Positions 7,120 through 14,501 of a stretch of DNA of 14,501 nt are shown here, piece by piece. The number at the start of each line of letters is the position of its first letter. Positions within the stretch are counted from its first letter, which is position 1. Source of the stretch: Methanobrevibacter sp. (lineage in GTDB: Archaea > Methanobacteriota > Methanobacteria > Methanobacteriales > Methanobacteriaceae); the NCBI GenBank assembly GCA_009776495.1, contig WRNS01000005.1, positions 1 to 14,501 on the forward strand, written 5' to 3'. The notes below the pieces were generated by a model. The model was not told the origin of the DNA and ran no database searches. It saw only the letters and a program-made list of their open reading frames with translations. The position numbers and the translations under genes are program-made.

Positions 7120-8558
7120 GACAATTATTAAAAGATTCCATTATATACGGTATAGGAGGTATATTAACAAAAGGAATAAACCTGATATTATTACCAATTT
7201 ATGTTAGAATATTAACACCTGAGGATTATGGAATAATAGATTTTTTATTGGTTTTTTTTACCTTAGCTGGTGTATTTTTTTCATTAGAAATATATCAAGC
7301 TATAGCAAGATATTATTGTGAATTTAATAATGAAAAAGAAAGGAAAGAAAATATATCCACAGCGTATTTATTTATATGTTTATCGTATTTCTTATTCATT
7401 TTATTAGTTATCCTAAATAGCAAAAAGATTACAGATATTTTTTTTAATGATTATACAGGCAACCAATTATCAATTGTTATTTCCATTGCTGCTCTTGCTA
7501 CATATTTTAATGTTTTGTTTTCATTTTGTGGGAATATTCTTCGTTATAGTTTAAAAGCAAAGATATTTGCAATATGTTCATTTACTAATTCAATTTTAAA
7601 TATTGCATTAAGTATAATTTTTGTAATATATTTAAAATTTGGAATTAAAGGTATATTTCTAGGACAATTAACGGGAAATATTATCTCTTGGTTAATGGCT
7701 TTTATTAATACTAAAGAAAGCTATTCGTTACATTTTGATATTAAGAAGCTAAAGACATTGTTAAAATTTAGTCTTCCTCTTGTACCATCAAGCATAGGAG
7801 TATTTCTATTATCCTATTTAGATAGAATAGTAATTAAGTATTACCTTACTTTATCTGATTTAGGTATTTATGGAGTAGCTAACAGATTTTCTTCAATTAG
7901 TATTTTTTTAATGATGAGTATTAGTACAGCTATAACCCCTTTAATATATGCTAATTATAAAAAAGAAAAAACAACAAATGAAATAGCAATTATTTTTTCT
8001 CTTTTATCCGGATTTATTATTGTATTCATTTCAGGTATTACTCTTTTCAGTAAGGAAATTCTTTATATTTTTACAGCTCCAGATTATTATAACGCCGCTT
8101 CCTTATTACCATTTCTTTTGTTAGCTGGTTTTTTATCTAAAATGTATGATTTTACTCCAGGCTTAGCTATAGCAAAAAAAACCAAGACAATAGCTATTAT
8201 TTATTTATTAGGCGCAGCTATAACGATAACAATTAATGTATTGACTATTAAAATTTTTGGTATTTTTGCTGTCGCATGTGCTAATTGTTTTTCAGCTCTT
8301 TTTGTTTTCATTATTAATTATATATTTTCACAAAAATATTATAAAATATTATATAAAATAAAACCAATAATAATTGTTTGTTTAATAAGTATTGTTATAA
8401 TAACTATTTCAAATAAAATAATTAATCAAATAACATTAGTTTCAATAATATTTAAAATGATTATCCTGTTTGTTATTTGTATATTGCCTTGTATATTTCA
8501 TATAATTGATATTTCATATATTAAAAAAATAATTAAATTAATAATTTTTAGAAAATGA
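7113..8558 (+). CDS. wzx: Wzx-type polysaccharide flippase (MOP/Polysacc_synt superfamily)
   Basis: This 481-residue protein is almost wholly hydrophobic, with about a dozen or more membrane segments. Its N terminus (LKDSIIYGIGG, then LLPIYVRILTPEDYG) is the characteristic opening of Wzx/RfbX-like flippases, including the P-x-Y-x-R-x-L-x-P-x-x-Y-G pattern of the first helices. The SLPLVPSSIG segment near residue 220 is the typical start of the second half, and LDRIVI follows. It should move the undecaprenyl-diphosphate-linked repeat unit across the inner membrane. Its presence implies a Wzx/Wzy-type assembly route rather than an ABC exporter. It overlaps the upstream gene by seven bases and the downstream gene through ATGA. 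Base composition is very low in G+C (seven G or C in bases 8401-8460), unlike the sugar-nucleotide genes. Confidence 0.92.
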   Translation: MLRQLLKDSIIYGIGGILTKGINLILLPIYVRILTPEDYGIIDFLLVFFTLAGVFFSLEIYQAIARYYCEFNNEKERKENISTAYLFICLSYFLFILLVILNSKKITDIFFNDYTGNQLSIVISIAALATYFNVLFSFCGNILRYSLKAKIFAICSFTNSILNIALSIIFVIYLKFGIKGIFLGQLTGNIISWLMAFINTKESYSLHFDIKKLKTLLKFSLPLVPSSIGVFLLSYLDRIVIKYYLTLSDLGIYGVANRFSSISIFLMMSISTAITPLIYANYKKEKTTNEIAIIFSLLSGFIIVFISGITLFSKEILYIFTAPDYYNAASLLPFLLLAGFLSKMYDFTPGLAIAKKTKTIAIIYLLGAAITITINVLTIKIFGIFAVACANCFSALFVFIINYIFSQKYYKILYKIKPIIIVCLISIVIITISNKIINQITLVSIIFKMIILFVICILPCIFHIIDISYIKKIIKLIIFRK

Positions 8559-9637
8559 ATATAATTACAATTATAGGTGCACGTCCACAATTTATAAAGT
8601 CTTCTGTTCTTAGCCGTTTTATTCATGAAAATAAATCTTTTGGAATTAATGAAGTAGTCATTCATACTGGTCAGCATTATGATAAAAATATGTATGATGT
8701 ATTTTTCAAGGAAATGAATATACCTATGCCAGAGGTAGATCTAAAAATAAAATCTGGTAATCATGGAAAATCAACTGGATTGATGATTGGACAAATAGAA
8801 GATGAAATAATAAAAAGAAAACCAGATGCAGTATTAGTATATGGAGATACAAATTCAACTCTTGCAGGTGCTTTAGCTGCAAGTAAGCTGCATATACCAA
8901 TTGCTCATGTAGAAGCTGGATTACGTTCTTTTATGATGATTATGCCAGAAGAACAAAATAGAAGATTAACTGATCATCTTTCAACTTGGCTTTTTTGCCC
9001 AAATAGAAATGCACTAGATAATTTAAGACATGAGGGAATTGTAGACCACAACGAGGCTAATATAAAACCATCTTCAGATAATAAAAGTGTATCAATTTCT
9101 GGTGACATAATGTATGACGCTTCGCTCTATTACAGAACAAAAAATCCTTTTCATACAGATGAAAAAGACTTTTTTTTATTAACTATTCATCGTGCAGAAA
9201 ATACAGATAATGAAAAAAATCTTATTTCCATTTGCAATGCAATTAATGAATTATCTTCCTATAAATTTATTTTTCCTGTTCATCCACGTACAATGAAAAT
9301 TATTAAAGATAAAAAAATATCATTATCTCATCACATAAAAATGATAAATCCTGTCGGATATTTTGAAATGATGGCTCTTGAATTAGCATGTAATGCTATT
9401 TTAACTGATTCAGGTGGTATACAAAAAGAAGCATATTTTTATAAAAAACCATGTGTTACATTGAGAGAATCTACTGAATGGGTAGAACTAGTTGAGGAAG
9501 GCTGGAATATTTTAAGCGGAGCTGATACGGAAAAAATAATTAATGCTGTTAAAAATTTGAGTATTCCAAGTAAATACCCATCTCTTTATGGAGATGGTAA
9601 TTGTGCTAAATATATTTGTGATATTCTAACAAAATAA
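8555..9637 (+). CDS. Non-hydrolysing UDP-N-acetylglucosamine 2-epimerase family protein (WecB/WbpI-like)
   Basis: This 360-residue protein shows the family marks of a GT-B-fold C2 epimerase: GARPQFIK (8-15), HTGQHYD (37-43), YGDTNST (96-102), HVEAGLRS (118-125), MPEEQNRRLTDH (130-141), IHRAEN, and the nucleotide-contacting SGGIQKEA. It inverts C2 of a UDP-N-acetylhexosamine, giving a ManNAc-configured product. The MPEE segment lacks the tryptophan of E. coli WecB (SPWPEE), and the later TEWVELVEEGWN resembles the WbpI/FnlC branch, which works on 2,3-diacetamido uronates or related sugars. Because the WbpI-branch features are judged from memory, the exact substrate is open. It sits 48 bases before the 6-dehydrogenase, its natural pathway partner. 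Confidence 0.9.
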   Translation: MNIITIIGARPQFIKSSVLSRFIHENKSFGINEVVIHTGQHYDKNMYDVFFKEMNIPMPEVDLKIKSGNHGKSTGLMIGQIEDEIIKRKPDAVLVYGDTNSTLAGALAASKLHIPIAHVEAGLRSFMMIMPEEQNRRLTDHLSTWLFCPNRNALDNLRHEGIVDHNEANIKPSSDNKSVSISGDIMYDASLYYRTKNPFHTDEKDFFLLTIHRAENTDNEKNLISICNAINELSSYKFIFPVHPRTMKIIKDKKISLSHHIKMINPVGYFEMMALELACNAILTDSGGIQKEAYFYKKPCVTLRESTEWVELVEEGWNILSGADTEKIINAVKNLSIPSKYPSLYGDGNCAKYICDILTK

Positions 9638-9674
9638 TGTAATATACTACAATTTTTAGATTTAACAATAAAAT

Positions 9675-9678
9675 GGAG
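9675..9678 (+). promoter_or_regulatory. Ribosome binding site for the TTG-started dehydrogenase
   Basis: GGAG lies seven bases before the TTG at 9686. It is one of the clearest Shine-Dalgarno sequences in the window and supports a genuine TTG start. Confidence 0.6.
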
Positions 9679-9685
9679 AAAAATT

Positions 9686-11005
9686 TTGGCAAATAAGATA
9701 ATTTTAAGAAAAATATTAGATAAAACAGTAAAAATAGGTGTTATTGGTCTTGGATATGTAGGGTTACCATTTGCAGTAACTTTTGCAAAAAATGATATTG
9801 ATATTATTGGTTTTGAAAAGAATAAAGAAAAAGTAGACGCTGTAAACAATGCAAAAAATTATATTTGCGATGTATTGGATAAAGATCTAATAAAAGTTGT
9901 AAAAAAGAAAAAAAAACTAATTGCTACAACAGATTTTTCAAAAATAAAAGAATGCGATGCAATAATTATTTGCGTACCAACACCACTTGACAAATATAAA
10001 AAGCCGGATATGAGTTATATTGAAAAATCATGTATTGATATTGGTAAAAATATGAAAAGTGGAACTTTTATCTGCCTTGAAAGCACTACATATCCAACTA
10101 CTACAGAATATTTTATTAAACCGATTATTGAAAGAGAAAAGGGGATGAAAGAGGGAAAAGATTTCTGGCTTTGTTTTAGTCCTGAACGAATAGATCCTGG
10201 AAATAAAAAATATAAAACGTATAATACGCCAAAAGTAGTTGGCGCTCTTGGTGAAGAGGCAAAAATAATTGCTGTTGCCTTATACAGCCTTGCAATAAAG
10301 CATTTACATATCGTGTCATCACCACGTGTTGCTGAGATGGTGAAAATACTAGAGAACACGTATAGGCTTATTAATATATCGTTAATTAATGAGATTGCAT
10401 TACTTTCTGGTAAGATGAATATTAATATTTGGGAAGTAATAGAGGCTGCAAAAACAAAACCTTATGGTTTTCAAGCTTTTTATCCTGGACCAGGCATAGG
10501 CGGACATTGTATACCTCTTGATCCTTTTTATCTTGAACATATTGCAAAAAACTACAACTTTGATCTTTCAATGATACATACAGCAGGGGCAATAAATGAT
10601 TTAATGCCATATCGAATGATGAATAAAATTGCGTTTGCTTTAAATAGGCAGAAAAAAGCTATGAATGGTTCAATTATTTTATTTCTTGGTATTGCATATA
10701 AGCCGGATATAGATGATGCTCGTGAAAGTCCGGCTTTGTTAGTAATGGAACAAGTTGCAAAAAAAGGGGCAAAAGTCTTATATCATGATCCTTATATACC
10801 AGAAGTTATTGATAATAGTGGAAATAAATATATTAGTTCAGATTTAACAAATAAATTAATAAAATTAGTCGATTGTGTTGTATTTACAACAAATCATAGT
10901 TGTTTTAATGCGAAAGAAATTAATAAAAAAGCTAAATTAATAGTAGATATGCGAAATGTATTGAAAAATATCGCTATTGAAGATGGTAAAGTATTTAAAT
11001 TATGA
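9686..11005 (+). CDS. UDP-N-acetylglucosamine 6-dehydrogenase (WbpA-type nucleotide sugar dehydrogenase)
   Basis: This 439-residue enzyme oxidises C6 of a UDP-N-acetylhexosamine to the uronic acid with two NAD. The NAD-binding motif is IGVIGLGYVG (17-26), followed by VPTPLDKYKKPD (97-108), SPERIDPG (165-172), the central-helix NTYRLINISLINE (224-236) and the catalytic cysteine C275 in PGPGIGGHCIPLDPFYL. The IPLDPFYL ending and the PTPLD segment match the WbpA/WbpO branch, which uses UDP-GlcNAc. WecC, the ManNAc dehydrogenase, usually has a different sequence there. The TTG start is supported by GGAG at 9675-9678, and translation is probably coupled to the next gene through an ATGA overlap. 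The product could feed the SDR at 2118 if that enzyme is a decarboxylase (inference). Confidence 0.93.
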   Translation: MANKIILRKILDKTVKIGVIGLGYVGLPFAVTFAKNDIDIIGFEKNKEKVDAVNNAKNYICDVLDKDLIKVVKKKKKLIATTDFSKIKECDAIIICVPTPLDKYKKPDMSYIEKSCIDIGKNMKSGTFICLESTTYPTTTEYFIKPIIEREKGMKEGKDFWLCFSPERIDPGNKKYKTYNTPKVVGALGEEAKIIAVALYSLAIKHLHIVSSPRVAEMVKILENTYRLINISLINEIALLSGKMNINIWEVIEAAKTKPYGFQAFYPGPGIGGHCIPLDPFYLEHIAKNYNFDLSMIHTAGAINDLMPYRMMNKIAFALNRQKKAMNGSIILFLGIAYKPDIDDARESPALLVMEQVAKKGAKVLYHDPYIPEVIDNSGNKYISSDLTNKLIKLVDCVVFTTNHSCFNAKEINKKAKLIVDMRNVLKNIAIEDGKVFKL

Positions 11006-13386
11006 CAATATTAATTATTGCAAGTTATTTTCCTCCACAAAATTCAATCGCGTCCTTGCGTCCTTATTCTTGGGCAAAATGGTGGTCACGAGAAGGTCAT
11101 AAAGTTACAGTTTTAACAACAACTTGCCCTAAACGAGATAGTGATTTAACCTTGGATTGTTCTGGATTTGAAATAATTTCATTACCAATACCAATTTTAC
11201 ATAACACTTCATCTTTTTATCACGAATCAATTGTTTATGACAAAAAAAATATTAAGAAATTATTATTAATATTTATTAAAAATATTTATACATCGTTTTC
11301 CCAAAAAACAGGCTGTTTTAACGCTTGTCGCTATCCTGATTTTCATGATTTATGGGCAAAAAAGGTAATAAAAAAAATTAACAGATTTTCGTTTGATTTA
11401 GTTATTTCAACAGGGTGGCCTTATTCTGTTCATAGGGTTGGTCTAGCAATGAAAGAAAGATATCCTTTAATAAAATGGATAGTTGACTGGCGTGATCTTT
11501 GGACAAAAAACCATTTATATAAAGGCTTAAAAATATTTTGGCCTTATGAAAATTATCTTGAAAATAAATTTAATAATAATGCTGATTTAGTAACAACTGT
11601 ATCAGAACCATTAGCTGATATATTAAGAAGGAAAACAAAATCTCCTGTTGAAGTTATTTATAACGGGTTTGATCCAGATGATTTTATTATGATAAAAGAT
11701 AAAAAACGTAAAAAAAATAGATCATTTAGTATTGTTTATACAGGTACAATATATAAAGACTTTCAGGATCCATCACCATTATTTAAAGCGGTTTCAAATT
11801 TAAAGAATAAATATTATTTAACTAATGATAGTTTAAAAATTATTTTTGCCGGCTCTAATGCTAATGTAAGTGATATTGCTGATCAATTTAATGTTTCTGA
11901 ATTTTATTCATATTTAGGTTTCTTACCAAGAATAGAGGCATTGCAATTACAATATGATGCTGATTTGGTACTTTTTTTGGAATTTAATAATTCTACTATT
12001 CCTGGAATATTGTCAGGAAAAATATTTGAATATTTATATATAGCAAGAGAAATAATGGCAATAGGAATAAATGAAAATACAGCCGCTGGAAAGCTAATAA
12101 ATGATACAAAATCTGGTTTTTGTTTCGGGACTGATGTGGATAAAATTGAAAAATATTTACTAAATAAAATATTATATAATAATAATTATATTTTAGAAAA
12201 AAATAAAAACCTAATTTTTGAATTTGAACGAAAAAAACAAGCAATGAATATATTAAATATATTTAAAAATGAAAAGAAAATAAAAAAAGGGATTTATCTA
12301 ACATCAGAAAATTTATATTCAGAAAACGCAATGACAAGTGGTATAATAAAAAAAATATTTAACCAAATATATAGTATTAATAATTCTGGAAAATTATTTT
12401 GTAAGCCAATTATATTAACTAGGCCAAAATACAATCCAGTTTTATTATTTTTTTCTTATTTATTATTTGATATTTATAAAGAAATAAAAATAAATTATAA
12501 TTGTGATTTTATCTATATAAGAAGAATATCACCAATTAATTACAGTTTTATTAAATTACTAAAAAAAATTAAAAATGAAAATAAAGATTGTAAAATATTA
12601 TATGAAATACCTACATACCCCTATGATAAAGAACATAAAACATTACGTTCAAAAATAAATCTTTTCATTGAGAAGATGTTCAGATACAAATTAAAAAAAT
12701 ATATCGATAAAGTTGTTTCATTTAATAATTATATTCAAATATTTGGAATACCGACAATTAAGATAAAAAATGGTGTTAATTGTGATAATATTGAGGTAAG
12801 ATCAATAGATAATAATAGTCAGCATATTAATTTTATTGCAGTTGCTCAATTTAATATTTGGCATGGATATGATAGAATAATTGAAGGGATTTATCGTTAT
12901 TATAATGAAAATAATAAAAAAGAAAAAATATATTTGCATTTTGTCGGAGATGGACCAGAGTTAAACAGATATAAATATTTAGTAAAAAAATTTAATATTG
13001 ATGAATATATAATTTTTCACGGAGCACTTTTCGGAAAAGAATTGACTAATGTATTTAATAATATAGATATTGCAATTGGTTCACTTGGATGTCATAGAAT
13101 AGGAATATATTTATCTAGTCAATTAAAAAGTAGGGAATATTTTGCAAGAGGGCTACCGGTAGTTAGTTCAACAAAAATTGATATAGTACCATCAGATTTT
13201 GAATATTGCTTATATGTTCCTGAAAATGACAGCCCAATTGAAATAAATAATATTATTGATTATTATAAAAATATACTAAAATACAAAACAAATATTGAAA
13301 TAACAAAAGAAATAAGAACATTTGCTGAAAAAACATGTGATATAATTAGAACAATGCAACCGATAATTAATTATTTTTCAGAATAG
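11002..13386 (+). CDS. Tandem double GT-B glycosyltransferase (two GT4-like units in one chain)
   Basis: At 794 residues this is about twice the usual length of a GT4 enzyme. Unit 1 (about 1-420) begins MTILIIASYFPPQNSIASLR, continues through DWRDLW (162-167), VIYNGFDPDDF (near 218-228), YTGTIYKD (near 248) and LSGKIFEYL (near 337-345), which holds the conserved glutamate of the donor site. Unit 2 (about 424-794) begins GIYLTSENLYSENAM, then KNGVNCD, HFVGDGPELNRY (near 645) and REYFARGLPVVSST (near 711-724), again a GT4-type donor-site signature. Each unit therefore looks complete, and the protein may add two sugars in succession. An out-of-register ATG at 12269 at the junction suggests a gene fusion. 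The ATG start overlaps the dehydrogenase stop. Donors and acceptors are not predictable. Confidence 0.85.
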   Translation: MTILIIASYFPPQNSIASLRPYSWAKWWSREGHKVTVLTTTCPKRDSDLTLDCSGFEIISLPIPILHNTSSFYHESIVYDKKNIKKLLLIFIKNIYTSFSQKTGCFNACRYPDFHDLWAKKVIKKINRFSFDLVISTGWPYSVHRVGLAMKERYPLIKWIVDWRDLWTKNHLYKGLKIFWPYENYLENKFNNNADLVTTVSEPLADILRRKTKSPVEVIYNGFDPDDFIMIKDKKRKKNRSFSIVYTGTIYKDFQDPSPLFKAVSNLKNKYYLTNDSLKIIFAGSNANVSDIADQFNVSEFYSYLGFLPRIEALQLQYDADLVLFLEFNNSTIPGILSGKIFEYLYIAREIMAIGINENTAAGKLINDTKSGFCFGTDVDKIEKYLLNKILYNNNYILEKNKNLIFEFERKKQAMNILNIFKNEKKIKKGIYLTSENLYSENAMTSGIIKKIFNQIYSINNSGKLFCKPIILTRPKYNPVLLFFSYLLFDIYKEIKINYNCDFIYIRRISPINYSFIKLLKKIKNENKDCKILYEIPTYPYDKEHKTLRSKINLFIEKMFRYKLKKYIDKVVSFNNYIQIFGIPTIKIKNGVNCDNIEVRSIDNNSQHINFIAVAQFNIWHGYDRIIEGIYRYYNENNKKEKIYLHFVGDGPELNRYKYLVKKFNIDEYIIFHGALFGKELTNVFNNIDIAIGSLGCHRIGIYLSSQLKSREYFARGLPVVSSTKIDIVPSDFEYCLYVPENDSPIEINNIIDYYKNILKYKTNIEITKEIRTFAEKTCDIIRTMQPIINYFSE

Positions 13387-13388
13387 GA
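13385..13388 (+). promoter_or_regulatory. Ribosome binding site for the TTG-started GT2 gene
   Basis: AGGA lies ten bases before the TTG at 13399, overlapping the stop codon of the double glycosyltransferase. The spacing is somewhat long but usable. Confidence 0.4.
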
Positions 13389-13398
13389 ATTATTACTG

Positions 13399-14280
13399 TT
13401 GGATGTTTCAATAATAATAATAAATTATAATTCATTTATTATTACCAAAAATGCAATAGAATCAATATTTGTTAAAACCAATGACATAAATTACGAAATA
13501 ATAGTAGTGGATAATAATTCAAAGGATGGTAGTGGTATTTTATTAAAAAAATATTTCAAGGAAAGAATAATATATATACAAAGTAATGAAAATATTGGAT
13601 TTGGAAAAGCTAATAATTTAGCAATTAAGAAAGCAAAAGGAAGAAATATATTCTTCCTAAATTCTGATGTAATATTATTGAATAATGCAGTAAATATTTT
13701 ATCTAAATATTTAGATAAAAATATAAATGTTGGTGTATGCGGTGGTAATTTATATGATAAAAACGGACTTCAAAATTTTTCTTTTTATCGTTGTTTGCCG
13801 TCAATAATGTTTGAATTAAATACTTTATTAGGATATTTTCCATTTAAAATCATGTATGGAAAAAATTTATACTTTAACAATACTGGTAGACCATTAAAAG
13901 TTGCTTATATTACCGGCGCAGATATGATGATAAAAAAATCTGTTTTCTGTAATATTGGTGGATTTGATCCAGAATTCTTTATGTACTATGAAGATACAGA
14001 ATTAGTATATAGGTTAAGTAAAGCCGGATTTTATTCATATAGTGTTCCTGATGCATTAATGGTACATCTTGAAGGAAGATCTTTCAAGAATGAAATATCA
14101 AAAAAAATTGCTACTTTATCTGGACGTAAAATATATTATAAAAAGACACATAACTATTTAGAACAAGCAATTGTATTTTTAATTAGATCGTTAATAGTAA
14201 TGTTTGGATTTATTATTGCTATTATTAAAAATGATAAAAAAAATTATTATTATTGGTTATCAGCATGGCGAATGATATAA
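13399..14280 (+). CDS. GT2-family glycosyltransferase, rhamnosyltransferase-like (WbbL type)
   Basis: This 293-residue protein has a GT-A fold. It opens with VSIIIINYN (3-11), VVDNNSKDG (36-44, D38 contacting the nucleotide), NIGFGKANNLAI (65-76) and the metal-binding FLNSD (86-90, the DXD-equivalent). GADMMIKKSVF and GGFDPEFFMYYEDTEL (E198, D199, the ED catalytic-base region) follow. This order is typical of WbbL-like rhamnosyltransferases, though the donor sugar is not proven. A hydrophobic segment at about 254-277 near the C terminus suggests membrane association, common in this group. No dTDP-rhamnose genes lie in the window, so a rhamnose donor would have to be made elsewhere. The TTG start gives the expected N terminus immediately before the first beta strand. 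Confidence 0.9.
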   Translation: MDVSIIIINYNSFIITKNAIESIFVKTNDINYEIIVVDNNSKDGSGILLKKYFKERIIYIQSNENIGFGKANNLAIKKAKGRNIFFLNSDVILLNNAVNILSKYLDKNINVGVCGGNLYDKNGLQNFSFYRCLPSIMFELNTLLGYFPFKIMYGKNLYFNNTGRPLKVAYITGADMMIKKSVFCNIGGFDPEFFMYYEDTELVYRLSKAGFYSYSVPDALMVHLEGRSFKNEISKKIATLSGRKIYYKKTHNYLEQAIVFLIRSLIVMFGFIIAIIKNDKKNYYYWLSAWRMI

Positions 14281-14501
14281 TTAATGAAAATATGTCATTA
14301 ATTAAGAAATCAAAAAAAATTGTATATATGCAATGGCTTATTATTTTGGGGATATTTACAGAAAGATGGTATGAATTAGCTATTTTGTTATTGGTAAATA
14401 TCTTAATTGCATTTTTTAATGTAAAACGACTTAGTATTTCAAAAAATATATTATTTATAGCAATTATTATTTCTATATATTCAATAATAATAATTAAATA
14501 C
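14265..14501 (+). CDS. Multi-pass membrane protein, 3'-truncated (possible O-antigen polymerase or ligase)
   Basis: An open frame runs from the ATG at 14265 (MANDIINENMSL) to the window end, 79 codons with no stop. An alternative ATG lies at 14292. Neither start has a clear ribosome binding site, and the first overlaps the GT2 gene by 16 bases. After a lysine-rich segment (KKSKK, about 14-18), two or three hydrophobic stretches follow: about 20-31, about 36-50 after ERWYE, and about 61-78. This is consistent with the start of a polytopic protein. A Wzx locus usually also encodes Wzy or a WaaL-type ligase, and neither is seen elsewhere in the window, so this is a candidate. No diagnostic motif lies within the visible part. 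Confidence 0.6.
   Translation, partial: MANDIINENMSLIKKSKKIVYMQWLIILGIFTERWYELAILLLVNILIAFFNVKRLSISKNILFIAIIISIYSIIIIKY

Noticed and set aside
9638..9651. Imperfect 14-base palindrome TGTAATATACTACA in the gap before the dehydrogenase, with a weak promoter-like TTGTGA and TAATAT pair nearby
   Set aside because: One mismatched base pair, short length and strong AT bias make it likely to be chance. Both promoter boxes match consensus at only four of six bases. No terminator or U-run accompanies it.
2118..11005. Reading the locus as a complete WbpA-WbpB-WbpE-WbpD-WbpI pathway for a diacetamido uronic acid
   Set aside because: No Gfo/Idh/MocA oxidoreductase (WbpB) is present in the window, the aminotransferase lysine context looks C4-type, and the acyltransferase lacks WbpD-like features. 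A wbpB gene outside the window would reopen this.

Overview
The window is one continuous, AT-rich polysaccharide biosynthesis locus of the O-antigen or capsule type. All eleven complete genes and two edge-truncated genes lie on the + strand with gaps of 0 to about 50 bases or short overlaps, so it reads as part of one long operon. There are no RNA genes, insertion sequences, CRISPR arrays or convincing terminators. The organism cannot be named from this sequence. Very low G+C, frequent TTG starts (four genes) with Shine-Dalgarno sequences at some of them, and a Wzx flippase fit a low-GC bacterium. A spirochaete or low-GC proteobacterium is possible, and a typical SD-poor Bacteroidetes is less likely. 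This is inference.

Layout: 1-773 is the C-terminal part of an ATP-grasp ligase. 806-2104 is a polysaccharide-deacetylase-like protein. 2118-5855 is a tight four-gene set: an NAD-dependent sugar-nucleotide SDR, a DegT-type PLP aminotransferase, a left-handed beta-helix acyltransferase and an N-acetyl sugar amidotransferase (WbpG/PseA family). 5836-7119 is a divergent GT-B glycosyltransferase and 7113-8558 is the Wzx-type flippase. 8555-9637 is a non-hydrolysing UDP-GlcNAc 2-epimerase family protein and 9686-11005 is a UDP-GlcNAc 6-dehydrogenase (WbpA type). 11002-13386 is one 794-residue polypeptide carrying two complete GT-B glycosyltransferase units. 13399-14280 is a GT2 (rhamnosyltransferase-like) enzyme. 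14265-14501 is the start of a multi-pass membrane protein, possibly the polymerase or ligase.

How the genes may work together: the epimerase and dehydrogenase should supply N-acetylhexosaminuronic acid nucleotides. The SDR, aminotransferase, acyltransferase and amidotransferase form a plausible step-by-step route from a keto sugar to an amino sugar, then an acetamido sugar, then an acetamidino sugar. The glycosyltransferases (four GT units in three genes) would assemble the repeat on a lipid carrier, and Wzx would flip it. The ATP-grasp and deacetylase genes at the left edge may decorate the glycan.

The two points most worth a second look are the acetamidino-sugar cassette, which lacks an obvious ammonia-channelling HisH/HisF pair in the window, and the double glycosyltransferase. 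Its junction carries a cryptic ATG one nucleotide out of register, as though two overlapping genes had been fused by a one-base indel.
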